The notes: generated by a model not told the origin, from the sequence alone. DNA of 40,108 nt from a bacterium (GCA_024277725.1 JAJRUP010000250.1:1-40108), one strand, 5' to 3'; shown: positions 1-9,804, numbered from the stretch's first letter. Program-made: numbers and translations.

Positions 1-1
1 C

Positions 2-1084
2 ACGGCAGCGAATATTCTCCATTACATCCGCATCGTCAAGGAGAAATCCCTCTCCCGGCAACTCATCAGCACCGCCACGGAGATTGTTCAGGAGGGGTTC
101 AAAGAAAAACTGACGGTGGAAGAACTGTTGGAGATGGCGGAAAAACGGATCTTCGAAATTACGGGAGAGAAGGTCCGCCAGGGATTTGTCGATATCCGGA
201 CGATCGTCAAGGACAGCTTTGAAGTCATCGAAGAACTCTATGACAAGAAAGAGCTGGTCACCGGGGTGCCCACCGGATTCACCGATCTCGACTCCAAAAC
301 ATCGGGCTTTCAATCCTCCGATCTCATCATTGTGGCAGGCCGCCCTTCCATGGGCAAGACGGCTTTCTGCCTGAACATCGCCCAGCACGTGGGGATCAAG
401 AAGAAACAGCCCGTGGCCATCTTCTCGCTGGAGATGTCCAAGGAGCAGTTGGTCATCCGTATGCTCTGCGCCGAAGCGAGGGTCGATGCCCACCGGCTCC
501 GTACGGGGCAGCTCGGCAAGACCGACTGGCCGAAGCTGACCACCGCCGCCGGAGATCTTTCGGAAGCACCGATCTTTATCGACGATACGCCGGCCATCTC
601 CGTTCTCGAGATGCGCGCCAAAAGCCGCCGGCTCATGCTCGAGCACGGCCTGTCATTGATCATGGTCGATTATCTCCAATTGATGCGCGGCCACGCGGGC
701 GCCGAACGCCGGGAGCAGGAAATCTCCGAAATCTCCCGCTCTCTGAAGGCTCTGGCCAAGGAGCTGAATGTGCCGGTCATCGCCCTGTCCCAGTTGAACC
801 GGAGCGTTGAATCGCGGACGGACAAACGACCCATGCTCGCCGATCTGAGGGAATCTGGAGCCATTGAGCAGGACGCCGATGTCATCCTTTTTGTTTATCG
901 CGAAGAGACCTACAAGGAATCGGAAGAAAACCGGGGTAAGGCCGAAATCATTATCGGGAAACAACGGAACGGACCTATCGGTACGGTCCCCCTCCATTTC
1001 GAAAAAAAATTTACTCTCTTCCAAAATTTCAGCCCCCGGGATCAGGAAAGGGACTATGCCGAGTCCGCGCCCTACCATAGTTAA
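2..1084 (+). CDS. dnaB: Replicative DNA helicase DnaB, C-terminal part (5' end lies outside the window)
   Basis: The frame stays open upstream of the track ORF (TAANILHYIRIVKEKSLSRQLI...). RecA-like motifs: GRPSMGKTAFCLNIA, FSLEMSKEQL, ALSQLNRSVESRTDKRPMLADLRESGAIEQDADVILFVYRE. Confidence 0.96.
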   Translation, partial: TAANILHYIRIVKEKSLSRQLISTATEIVQEGFKEKLTVEELLEMAEKRIFEITGEKVRQGFVDIRTIVKDSFEVIEELYDKKELVTGVPTGFTDLDSKTSGFQSSDLIIVAGRPSMGKTAFCLNIAQHVGIKKKQPVAIFSLEMSKEQLVIRMLCAEARVDAHRLRTGQLGKTDWPKLTTAAGDLSEAPIFIDDTPAISVLEMRAKSRRLMLEHGLSLIMVDYLQLMRGHAGAERREQEISEISRSLKALAKELNVPVIALSQLNRSVESRTDKRPMLADLRESGAIEQDADVILFVYREETYKESEENRGKAEIIIGKQRNGPIGTVPLHFEKKFTLFQNFSPRDQERDYAESAPYHS

Positions 1085-2198
1085 CATTAACCTGAAAGCC
1101 CTCCGACAAAACCTTCACGCGGTCCGAAGGCGGTCCGGCGCAACAGGAGAGATCTTTGCCGTCGTCAAGGCCAACGCCTACGGTCACGGAGCGGTGGAGG
1201 TCGCGCGACTCCTGCAGGAGGAAGGAGTCGGTCATTTCGGTGTGGCCACCCCGGAAGAAGGGGCGGAACTGCGGCAAGCCGGGATTGCCGGGTCGATCAC
1301 CGTTTTAGGAGGTATTCTGCCCGAGCAGTTCGACGCCGTCATGGAACAGGATCTGACCCCTGCACTTTACAACACCGAATGGGCCGAGGCACTCTCCCAG
1401 GAGGCGTCCCGGGGCGGCAGGACGATCCCGGTACAGATCAAAGTGGACACCGGCATGGGACGGCTCGGTTTCAACGCCGGGGAAGCTCCGGAGAAAATTG
1501 CAGCCATCGCTGCTCTCCCCGGTCTGAAGATACTGGGAGTCTTTTCCCATTTCGCCTTTGCTGATCTGGACAACCCGGAATGTGTCCGGACGCAACTGGC
1601 AACCTTTTCCCGGATCAAAGAAGCGGTGCAGGCAGAAGGCATCTCGATCCCCTTCTGGCACCTGTCGAACAGCGGCGCCATTATGGCCCTCCCCTCCGCC
1701 CTCTTCAACATGGTCCGGCCCGGAATCATGCTCTACGGCATCCCCCCTTCGGAAACATTTCCCCGAAAAGACCCCCTCACTCCGGTCCTTTCCTGGGAAA
1801 CCCGCATCATCCATCTCAAGGAGGTCCCGGCCGGAACACCACTCAGTTACGGCCACACCTACGTCACCTCCCGGAAGAGCCGGATCGCCACACTCCCCGT
1901 CGGATACGCCGACGGCTACTCCCGCCGGTTCTCCAACCGGGCGGAGGTCCTGCTCCACGGCCGCCGCGCCCCCGTCATCGGACGGGTCACGATGGACATG
2001 ACCCTTGCCGACGTAACCGGGATTGATGAGGCCGCCTTGGGGGACCGGGTAACCCTTTTGGGGCAAAATGACGGGGATGAAATTACGGCATGGGACCTCG
2101 CCCGCTGGGGCGACTCCATCGCCTATGAGATCCTGTGCGGCATCCGCAGACGGGTCCCCCGCATATACCATCATCCGGAACCGGACCGGTCCCTCTGA
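1056..2198 (+). CDS. alr: Alanine racemase
   Basis: VVKANAYGHGA PLP-lysine motif, VDTGMGRLGF, HLSNSGA, GRVTMDMTLADVT. ATG at 1056 (MPSPRPTIVNINLKAL) preferred over the track start at 864. Overlaps the dnaB end by 29 bp. Confidence 0.95.
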   Translation: MPSPRPTIVNINLKALRQNLHAVRRRSGATGEIFAVVKANAYGHGAVEVARLLQEEGVGHFGVATPEEGAELRQAGIAGSITVLGGILPEQFDAVMEQDLTPALYNTEWAEALSQEASRGGRTIPVQIKVDTGMGRLGFNAGEAPEKIAAIAALPGLKILGVFSHFAFADLDNPECVRTQLATFSRIKEAVQAEGISIPFWHLSNSGAIMALPSALFNMVRPGIMLYGIPPSETFPRKDPLTPVLSWETRIIHLKEVPAGTPLSYGHTYVTSRKSRIATLPVGYADGYSRRFSNRAEVLLHGRRAPVIGRVTMDMTLADVTGIDEAALGDRVTLLGQNDGDEITAWDLARWGDSIAYEILCGIRRRVPRIYHHPEPDRSL

Positions 2199-2209
2199 AG
2201 GAGTTGCCC

Positions 2210-2980
2210 GTGTTGCGAATACTCGAAATCCTGGGTCAACTGATCATGGTCTTCATGGAAGAGACGGGGAAGGTCATTCTCCTCTTCGGGAACTCGTTGC
2301 GATGGGGCCTTCGCCGGCCTTTCTATGTAAGACTCGTTGTCCGGCAGATGCTCGAGATCGGCGTCAATTCCATCCCCGTCGTCTTGATCACGGCCACCTT
2401 TACCGGTATGGTCCTGGCACTGCAGACCCATACCGGCTTTCAACGCTTCAACGCGGAAAGCCTTGTCGGGACCGTCGTGGCCCTCTCCATGACCCGGGAA
2501 CTCGGTCCGGTACTGACGGGACTGATCGTCGCCGGGCGAGCCGGCTCCGCCATAGCGGCGGAACTGGGAACAATGCGGGTTACGGAACAGATCGACGCCC
2601 TCTACACCCTGGCCACCAACCCGGTCAAGTATCTGGTGGTCCCCCGCCTGGTGGCGGGGACCCTCATGCTGCCGGTCATGACCGTCCTCTCCGATATCGT
2701 CGGAATCTACGGGGGGTTCTTCGTCAGCGTCAAGGTCCTGGACGCCAACCGGACCATCTACCTGCGACGGACCTGGGACTTCCTGCAGTTCAGCGATATC
2801 TACAGTGGTCTTGTGAAGGCAGCCTTCTTCGGTCTGGTAATTTCGCTGATCGGATGTTATAAGGGATTTCATACCCGCGGCGGCGCGGAGGGGGTCGGGC
2901 GAGCCACGACCGGATCGGTCGTGGTTTCCTCCATGATGATATTGATTTCCGATTACCTCCTGACGGCCATTCTTTTTTGA
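2210..2980 (+). CDS. mlaE: MlaE-family ABC transporter permease (lipid asymmetry / MCE system)
   Basis: MTRELGPVLTGLIVAGRAGSAIAAELGTMRVTEQIDAL motif; GTG start at 2210 inferred. Directly followed by MlaF and MlaD. Confidence 0.92.
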   Translation: MLRILEILGQLIMVFMEETGKVILLFGNSLRWGLRRPFYVRLVVRQMLEIGVNSIPVVLITATFTGMVLALQTHTGFQRFNAESLVGTVVALSMTRELGPVLTGLIVAGRAGSAIAAELGTMRVTEQIDALYTLATNPVKYLVVPRLVAGTLMLPVMTVLSDIVGIYGGFFVSVKVLDANRTIYLRRTWDFLQFSDIYSGLVKAAFFGLVISLIGCYKGFHTRGGAEGVGRATTGSVVVSSMMILISDYLLTAILF

Positions 2981-3005
2981 TACCGCGAAGGAGCAAAGAG
3001 CGCTG

Positions 3006-3785
3006 ATGATCAAGATTGTCGACCTGCACAAATCCTTCCAGGAAAAGCCTGTTTTACAGGGCGTCCATCTCGAGATCCGGGATGGGGAAAGCATGGTGAT
3101 CATCGGTTGGAGCGGAACGTGCAAGAGCGTCCTCATCAAGCATATCATCGGGATCCTGCGCCCCGACAGCGGACGACTCTATGTCGCCGGTGAAGAGGTC
3201 ACCTTGATGAACGAGCAGGAATTAAACCGGATGCGTAAGAAATTTGGAATGCTCTTCCAGAGCGCCGCTCTCTTTGATTCCCTCAGTGTCTGGGAAAATG
3301 TCGGCTTCGGTCTCAAACAACATACCGCCCTGTCCAACGACGAGATCTTTGAGATCGCCACGGAGAAACTCGCCATGGTCGGACTTTACGGAGTGGAAGA
3401 ACTGCACCCTTCGGAACTTTCCGGGGGGATGCAAAAACGGGTCGGCCTGGCCCGGGCTATCGCCATGGAACCGGAGGTCCTTTTGTACGATGAACCGACC
3501 ACGGGGCTCGATCCGATCAACGCCGACATGATCAACAACCTGATCATCGAGATGCGGGAAAAATTGAAGGTGACCTCCGTGGCGATCACCCATGACATGG
3601 TCAGCGCCTACAAGATCGCCGACCGGATCGCCATGCTTCACCGGGGAAAGATCATTGAAGTGGGAAGCCCCGAGGAGATCCGGACCACGGAGAACCCTTA
3701 TGTTCGGCAATTCATCTCGGGCAATGCCGAAGGACCGATCACGGAGGACCTGGAAAAAGAACTGATGGAGAGGAGTGGCAAATGA
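3006..3785 (+). CDS. mlaF: MlaF-family ABC transporter ATP-binding protein
   Basis: ABC signature LSGGMQKRVGLARAIAMEPEVLLYDEPTTGLDP. The Walker A position reads GWSGTCKS (atypical). Confidence 0.92.
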   Translation: MIKIVDLHKSFQEKPVLQGVHLEIRDGESMVIIGWSGTCKSVLIKHIIGILRPDSGRLYVAGEEVTLMNEQELNRMRKKFGMLFQSAALFDSLSVWENVGFGLKQHTALSNDEIFEIATEKLAMVGLYGVEELHPSELSGGMQKRVGLARAIAMEPEVLLYDEPTTGLDPINADMINNLIIEMREKLKVTSVAITHDMVSAYKIADRIAMLHRGKIIEVGSPEEIRTTENPYVRQFISGNAEGPITEDLEKELMERSGK

Positions 3786-5197
3786 AGCTGACGGCCGAAA
3801 CCAAGGTGGGAATCATCGTGTTTCTCGGGATCATGATTCTGACCTACATGTCCTTCCAGGTCGGTGAATTCCGTGTCTCCAAGAAGACCGGAAAATCGAT
3901 CAACCTCATCTTCGACTCCGTCGCCGGGCTGAGCAAGGACGCCTCCGTACAGGTGGCCGGTGTCGAAATCGGCAAGGTCTACGACATCGGGCTGAAAGAG
4001 GGGAAGGCCCACGTCAACGTCCGGATCTATGCCGATATTGATATCGATCGGAAATCGAAGGCCTATATCCGGTCGGCAGGACTTTTAGGAGACAAGTATA
4101 TCGACATCGTCCTTGGAAATTCCGGGGATTATCTTGGAAACGGCGGGACCCTCGTCTCCCCGCCGGAGAGTGAAGACATCGGCAAGCTCGTGGGAAAGCT
4201 CTCCTCCATTGCCGATGATTTCAAAGAGGTCTCCACGGCCCTGAAGAACACCCTGGGCGGTGCCGAAGGGGAAGAATCGATCCGGCGGATCCTGGAGAAC
4301 TTCCGGGACCTCGGCATCACCCTGAACCGTATGGTGGACCGGAACGAGGAGCGTTTTACCCACATCATGAAAAACATTGATGAACTAAGCGGTCATCTCA
4401 ACCAGACCCTCGGGGCGCACCGGGAGGATATCGACCAGGCCCTCACCAACGCCCGGACGGCCAGCACCTCCTTGAAGAACATCTTCCGAAAGGTCGACGA
4501 GGGACAGGGGACGATGGGGCGCCTGATCAACGAAGACGACCTCTCGGAAAACCTGAACCAGGCCCTCGTCTCGGCCAACGACGTTTTGGGTGTCAAAAAG
4601 AAATACCGGACCTTCGTCTCCCTCCGCAATGAGGCCCTGGTGGAGGCCAACGACTCCAAAGGTTACATCTCGCTGCAACTCCTCCCCCGGAAGGACAAGT
4701 TTTACCTCTTTGAGCTGGTCAGCCCCGAAGGGACCAAGGGGGATCTTACGGAAACCCGGACCGTAAGCCATATTACAAACCGCGGAACCGGCGCCGGCTC
4801 CGATTTCTTCCCCGTCGACGTCACCCAGACCGTTGAAAAGGAAAAGACCTCCGACCGTCTTATGTACACGGCCATGTTCGGCAGGCGCTTCGGGCAGACC
4901 TCGCTCCGCCTCGGCCTGGAGGAAAACACCGGCGGCATCGGAATCGATCATACCTTCTTCGGCAAACGGGTGGGCCTGCACTTTGACCTCTGGGACTTCG
5001 AAGGAGAAAACAGTTTCGGCGGCAGTGCCCACGCAAAGATACGGGCCGATTTCAATTTTCTGAAATACTTTTATCTCCATACGGGATACGACAATTTTTT
5101 GAACACCGAGGACTCCTCCCTCTTTTACGGCGCAGGAATCACATTCAATGATGAGGACATCAAGGACCTCTTCAGCCTCCTCCCCGTCAGTCGCTGA
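3782..5197 (+). CDS. mlaD: MlaD/MCE-domain substrate-binding protein
   Basis: N-terminal TM segment then MCE domain (INLIFDSVAGLSKDASVQVAGVEIGKV...GLLGDKYIDIVLG). ATG overlaps the mlaF stop. Confidence 0.9.
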   Translation: MKLTAETKVGIIVFLGIMILTYMSFQVGEFRVSKKTGKSINLIFDSVAGLSKDASVQVAGVEIGKVYDIGLKEGKAHVNVRIYADIDIDRKSKAYIRSAGLLGDKYIDIVLGNSGDYLGNGGTLVSPPESEDIGKLVGKLSSIADDFKEVSTALKNTLGGAEGEESIRRILENFRDLGITLNRMVDRNEERFTHIMKNIDELSGHLNQTLGAHREDIDQALTNARTASTSLKNIFRKVDEGQGTMGRLINEDDLSENLNQALVSANDVLGVKKKYRTFVSLRNEALVEANDSKGYISLQLLPRKDKFYLFELVSPEGTKGDLTETRTVSHITNRGTGAGSDFFPVDVTQTVEKEKTSDRLMYTAMFGRRFGQTSLRLGLEENTGGIGIDHTFFGKRVGLHFDLWDFEGENSFGGSAHAKIRADFNFLKYFYLHTGYDNFLNTEDSSLFYGAGITFNDEDIKDLFSLLPVSR

Positions 5198-5274
5198 AGC
5201 GCACAAGAGCGGGCAGAGGAATAGAATGAATCATCCGTCTGAGAAAAGAGCGCTTTGAATTTTGGTATTTTTTT

Positions 5275-5510
5275 TCATGATTTTTCGTACACCTTCCTTA
5301 CCTTACGACGCATATCCCGGTCTGTTAATGCGTGACCCCGAGAGGATTCTTCAATTGCATTAATAAAGCCAAAGCTCGGCAGTCCATTTCAAAGCGTGTG
5401 GCAAATGAAAGTACACGCCCCACAGCGGAATAATGCTGATCGGACCATTCAGTACGTTCGAAGTCATCCATAAAAATATCTGGCTTCATACTTTCTTTCT
5501 CATCTAACAA
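5275..5510 (-). pseudogene. Probable truncated or frameshifted hypothetical protein gene
   Basis: MKPDIFMDDFERTEWSDQHYSAVGRVLSFATRFEMDCRALALLMQLKNPLG has coding-like composition. The ORF then stops, while a different frame continues IEESSRGHALTDRDMRRKVRKVYEKS*, suggesting deletion plus frameshift. Confidence 0.4.
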
Positions 5511-5513
5511 TGA

Positions 5514-5530
5514 TTATACAGTCTGTATAA
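5514..5530. repeat. Perfect 17-bp palindrome TTATACAG-T-CTGTATAA
   Basis: Direct reading: 8-bp arms with a 1-nt centre, between the integrase remnant and the ORF at 5325-5510. Confidence 0.85.
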
Positions 5531-5536
5531 ACCCGC

Positions 5537-5685
5537 CTATAGCCTATCGACCGGGTTCCGAAGACCATGCCCTCCTTTGCTCAATACATGAGTATAAATC
5601 ATGGTTGTGCTGACATCCTTTGTGCCCCAGAAGGTCATGGACGGCGAGGTGGGTGAGAAATGCATTCATCTTTTGCGGTCGTGGA
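5537..5685 (-). pseudogene. Decayed integron-type tyrosine recombinase (IntI-like), C-terminal remnant
   Basis: Minus strand: ...[15 protein letters not shown] (frame 1), then after a 1-nt shift [25 protein letters not shown]. This matches the characteristic IntI C-terminus ([29 protein letters not shown]). The spacer between THL and AVHDLLGH is shortened. Confidence 0.85.
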
Positions 5686-5877
5686 GGCTGCATGGCAAAA
5701 ACGCTAAGGGTTGAAGCACAAACGGTCGGCGGGGAAAGAGTATCCAGCATTTTTGCACCTATCCTTTAGGATGAATATGCGTGATCCTATATTTTGGACT
5801 TTCTTCTGTCAAGATCTTTTTGTGAGGGATCCGGGGTCGGAGCCATATATCCGGTGTTGTGCAACCGTCTGCTTTTG

Positions 5878-5907
5878 TTGACAAGGCTTCATACAATCTG
5901 GTACAAA
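5878..5907 (+). promoter_or_regulatory. Candidate sigma70-type promoter for radA (TTGACA-N18-TACAAA)
   Basis: TTGACA at 5878-5883 and TACAAA at 5902-5907, just upstream of radA. Confidence 0.4.
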
Positions 5908-5936
5908 AAGCCATCCCGTCTGAAAGGAAATACCGG

Positions 5937-7304
5937 ATGTCTGCAAAAAAATCAAAAGTCGCCTACGTCTGTTCGGAATGCGGCGCCGATTATCTGAAAT
6001 GGGTCGGGCAGTGTACGAATTGCAATGGGTGGAGTACTCTGCAGGAGATGCGTCTCGGCGGCGGGAACGGTTCGGGAAGAAGCTGGACAAACGGTTATGC
6101 CGGCACCGAACCCCGGGTAGAGATTCTGAGTCATGTAAAGGAACCGGAGCATATCCGGATCTCCAGTGGGATGGGGGAGTTCGATCGCGTCTTGGGTGGT
6201 GGGTTCATCCCGGGAGCAGTCATCCTTCTGGCAGGCGCACCGGGTTCGGGGAAAAGCACGGCCTTGTTGCAGATCCTTGCCGCGGCTTCCGGTCAAAGGC
6301 GCTCTTTATATGTCTCAGGAGAGGAATCGCTGGAACAGATTGCAAGGAGGGCTCGACGAATCGGCTTGCCCACCGACAACCTCAGGATGCTTTCCGACAC
6401 TTCCGTGGAAAGGATCTGTGAAATCGCCGACCGGGAAAAACCTGCGATCATGGTCATCGACTCGATCCAGGTCATGTATCATGAGGGGGTCGACTCGGCC
6501 CCCGGCGGGGTTTCGCAGGTCCGGGAATGCACCGCCTTCCTGACCCGCTATGCAAAAGCAAACAACATGATCCTGTTACTCATCGGTCATGTGACGAAAG
6601 ACCAGAATCTTGCGGGACCGATGACACTGAGCCATATCGTCGACACCCAGATCATGTTATCTTCCACGGACGATTCGAGATTCCGGATCATGCGGGCGAC
6701 AAAAAACCGATTCGGGGCCGTGAATGAGGTGGGGCTCTTCGCCATGACCGACAAAGGCCTTCAGGAAGTCAAAAACCCTTCGGCGATGTTCTTGAGCCGC
6801 TCTCCGAAAGCGGCACCGGGCAGCGTCGTCAACGTTCTCTGGGAGGGGAGCCGCCCCCTGTTAGTGGAGATCCAGGCATTGGTCGTGGAGTCGCAGTATG
6901 GCAATGCCCGACGGCTCGGTGTGGGGGTGGAGCAGAATCGCATCGCGATGTTACTGGCGGTGTTGACCCGGCACGGCGGGTTATCTACAGCCGACCAGGA
7001 TGTTTTTGTGAATTGCGTGGGAGGCATTCGTGTCAACGAAACCAGTGCCGACCTGGCCGTAATCTTAGGCATTGTCTCCAGTTACCGCGATATCGTGGTC
7101 CCGCATGATCTTTTTGTCTTCGGCGAGGTCGGGCTCTCCGGGGAGATCCGGCCGGTTCCGAACGGGGAGAGCCGCATCAACGAAGCGTTTAAGCACGGTT
7201 TCAAAAAAGCAATCCTCCCCAAAGCCAACCTCCCCAAACGGTTGAAACCCGGCATGGAAATCATCGGGGTCGGAAATATCTCCGAGGCACTGGACGTTCT
7301 GTAA
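5937..7304 (+). CDS. radA: DNA repair protein RadA
   Basis: C4 zinc motif CSECGADYLKWVGQCTNCNGW, Walker A GAPGSGKS, KNRFG motif (ATKNRFGAVNEVG), Lon-like C-terminus. ATG at 5937 preferred. Confidence 0.96.
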   Translation: MSAKKSKVAYVCSECGADYLKWVGQCTNCNGWSTLQEMRLGGGNGSGRSWTNGYAGTEPRVEILSHVKEPEHIRISSGMGEFDRVLGGGFIPGAVILLAGAPGSGKSTALLQILAAASGQRRSLYVSGEESLEQIARRARRIGLPTDNLRMLSDTSVERICEIADREKPAIMVIDSIQVMYHEGVDSAPGGVSQVRECTAFLTRYAKANNMILLLIGHVTKDQNLAGPMTLSHIVDTQIMLSSTDDSRFRIMRATKNRFGAVNEVGLFAMTDKGLQEVKNPSAMFLSRSPKAAPGSVVNVLWEGSRPLLVEIQALVVESQYGNARRLGVGVEQNRIAMLLAVLTRHGGLSTADQDVFVNCVGGIRVNETSADLAVILGIVSSYRDIVVPHDLFVFGEVGLSGEIRPVPNGESRINEAFKHGFKKAILPKANLPKRLKPGMEIIGVGNISEALDVL

Positions 7305-7345
7305 TGCCAATGTATTTACGAACAGGGCAATCATAGGGAGTACCG

Positions 7346-9046
7346 ATGCTGCGGGATCTGCGTATCCGGGACTTTGCCATCATCGAAGATCTCTTCCTGA
7401 CCTTTGATGCCGGATTGAACATTATCACCGGCGACACGGGGGCCGGGAAATCGATTCTCATCGAGGCCCTGGGACTGATCCTGGGTGGACGGGGTGCCCT
7501 CGATATGATCCGTACCGGGGCGGAAGAGGCCCGGATCGTCGCACATTTTGATCTCAACGTCCACCCGGAGAAAATGGAGCAGCTTGCCGCCCTCGGCTTT
7601 GAGATCGACGACGGCGAACTGATCATTCAGCGGACCTTGAGCCGACGGGGCAAGGGCCGGGTAACCGTCAACGGCGACCCGGCCACGGTAGGACTCCTCC
7701 GCCGGATCGGCGAAGGCCTTGTCGACATCCATGGACAACACGAACATCACTCCCTGCTCAAGCGGGAGAATCACCGGGTTCTCCTGGACGCCTTCGGGGG
7801 TAACGGCGACCTCCTTTCCACCTATCGCTCCGCCTACAACCGGTTGAACGACCTGCAGAAAAAACTGGAGGCACTCGACCAGGAGGAAAGGGACCGGGAG
7901 CGGCGCATCGATTTTCTTCAATTCCAGATCGATGAGATCGATACCGTTGCACCGACACCGGGAGAGGACGAAGCCCTGGAGGAAGAGATCCGGATCCTGG
8001 CCAATGCCGAACGGATTTCCGCCCTCGCCGCGGAATCCTATGCCCTCCTCTATGAAGAGGAACACGCCCTCTTCGACCGGATCGGCAGGCTTTCGACACT
8101 CTTGGCGACCCTTTCCGATCTCGACGGCCGCGTCCGGGGAATCGCCGAAACCTGCGAAGAGGTAAAATTCCGGATCGAGGATATGGCCCACACCTTGCGG
8201 GATCATGCAGGGAGCATTGAGTCCGACCCGGCAAAGCTGGCCGATCGGGAAGAACGGCTGGAAAAACTGAGGTCGTTGCAGAGGAAATACGGTGAAACCC
8301 TCATCGATGTCCTCCGCTATCGCCGGGAGGCGGAAGAGGAGTTCTCCCGCCTGACGGACGCAGAAGAGAATCGTTCCCGTTTGCAGGAAGAATTCCGCAC
8401 CGGCCTTGCACAGGTCTCCACGCTGGCCGGCAAACTTTCGAAAAAACGCCGCCGGGCGGCACAACGCATGGAAGAGCAACTGGAACAGGAACTGGCCGGA
8501 CTGGCCATGGCCGGAACCCGTTTTGCCGTCGAAATCCTCCCGCTGAATCCCGAGGGGCAGGCCTTACACGATGCAAAAGGAAGGGCGTTGTCCCCCACCG
8601 GTTACGACCGGGTCGAGTTTAAGGTCTCAACCAATCCGGGAGAAGAAACAAAGCCCCTCGTCCGGATCGCCTCGGGCGGAGAACTCTCCCGCATCATGCT
8701 CTCCATCAAGACCGTTCTGGCCGGAGCCGATCGCGTGGGCATCCTCATCTTCGACGAGGTCGACGCCGGCGTCGGCGGCGGCGTCGCCGAAATCCTGGGA
8801 AGAAGACTGCGTGATGTCTCAGAAGGACGACAGGTCATCTGCATCACCCATATCCCGCAGGTTGCCACACAGGGACAGCACCACACCCATATTACAAAGC
8901 GGATTGTCCAGGGGAGGACCCATGTGTCGGCACATCCCTTGACCGACGGTGAACGAGTCCGGGAAATCGCCCGGATGCTGGGCGGTGTCGAAATCACGGA
9001 AACCACGGTCCGGCACGCAAAAGAGATGCTAAACCTGATGGAATGA
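7346..9046 (+). CDS. recN: DNA repair protein RecN
   Basis: MLRDLRIRDFAIIEDLFLTFDAGLNIITGDTGAGKSILIEAL; C-terminal IASGGELSRIMLSIK...IFDEVDAGVGGGVAEILGRRL. Confidence 0.97.
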   Translation: MLRDLRIRDFAIIEDLFLTFDAGLNIITGDTGAGKSILIEALGLILGGRGALDMIRTGAEEARIVAHFDLNVHPEKMEQLAALGFEIDDGELIIQRTLSRRGKGRVTVNGDPATVGLLRRIGEGLVDIHGQHEHHSLLKRENHRVLLDAFGGNGDLLSTYRSAYNRLNDLQKKLEALDQEERDRERRIDFLQFQIDEIDTVAPTPGEDEALEEEIRILANAERISALAAESYALLYEEEHALFDRIGRLSTLLATLSDLDGRVRGIAETCEEVKFRIEDMAHTLRDHAGSIESDPAKLADREERLEKLRSLQRKYGETLIDVLRYRREAEEEFSRLTDAEENRSRLQEEFRTGLAQVSTLAGKLSKKRRRAAQRMEEQLEQELAGLAMAGTRFAVEILPLNPEGQALHDAKGRALSPTGYDRVEFKVSTNPGEETKPLVRIASGGELSRIMLSIKTVLAGADRVGILIFDEVDAGVGGGVAEILGRRLRDVSEGRQVICITHIPQVATQGQHHTHITKRIVQGRTHVSAHPLTDGERVREIARMLGGVEITETTVRHAKEMLNLME

Positions 9047-9062
9047 TCACAAGGGCAACGCG

Positions 9063-9785
9063 ATGGCCTACGAAGAGCGGGATTACCGGAACCGGATGGA
9101 AACGGAAGATCTGGTCTCCTTTCAGGTGATGGTCAAGGAAACCGATCTTTGGATCTCGGCCCTCAAGGACCTGAGAGAGGAAGCCTACCGGCATGTCCGG
9201 GAGGTGCGCAGGGTTCTGGAGCATTATCTCCGGAAACATCCTGTCTTTCTCTCCGCCATGACGCCGCTCCCCGTCGATCCGGATGCACCGCCCCTGGTAC
9301 GGGAAATGGCCGATGCCGGGAAAACGGTCGGCGTCGGTCCCATGGCCGCCGTCGCCGGGGCCGTTGCCGAAGCCGTGGGAAAGAAACTACTGGAAGCAAG
9401 CGCTGAAATCGTTATTGAAAACGGGGGGGATATCTTTCTTTCCTCCCGGAGGGAGCGAACCATCTCGATCGAGGCCGGCACGTCCCCCTTCAGCCGGCGC
9501 ATCGGAATCCGGATCGGGAAGAATCAGCCCCTGGGCATCTGTACCTCATCCGGAACCGTCGGTCATTCCATCAGTTACGGTCGAAGTGATGCCGTCTGCA
9601 TACTCTCACCGTCGGCGGCCCTGGCCGATGCCGCGGCAACCGCCGTCGGGAACCGGGTACAGAATCCGGAGGATATTCAAGGGGCCCTCGATTTTCTCGC
9701 GAAGCTCCCCGGAATCAAGGGAGGACTCGTCATCGTCGGGGAGAAAATGGGAGCCTGGGGAGAGGTGGAACTGGTCAAGCTCTGA
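9063..9785 (+). CDS. UPF0280 family protein (ApbE-related fold)
   Basis: MAYEERDYRNRMETEDLVSFQVMVKETDLWI...GVGPMAAVAGAVAEAVGKKLL...IENGGDIFL...ICTSSGTVGHSISYGRSDAVCILSPSAALADAAATAVGNRV. Confidence 0.88.
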   Translation: MAYEERDYRNRMETEDLVSFQVMVKETDLWISALKDLREEAYRHVREVRRVLEHYLRKHPVFLSAMTPLPVDPDAPPLVREMADAGKTVGVGPMAAVAGAVAEAVGKKLLEASAEIVIENGGDIFLSSRRERTISIEAGTSPFSRRIGIRIGKNQPLGICTSSGTVGHSISYGRSDAVCILSPSAALADAAATAVGNRVQNPEDIQGALDFLAKLPGIKGGLVIVGEKMGAWGEVELVKL

Positions 9786-9804
9786 CGATTTCAGAAAAAA
9801 AGAG

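Noticed and set aside
7331-8479. 382-aa minus-strand ORF
   Set aside because: Antisense to recN; shadow ORF.
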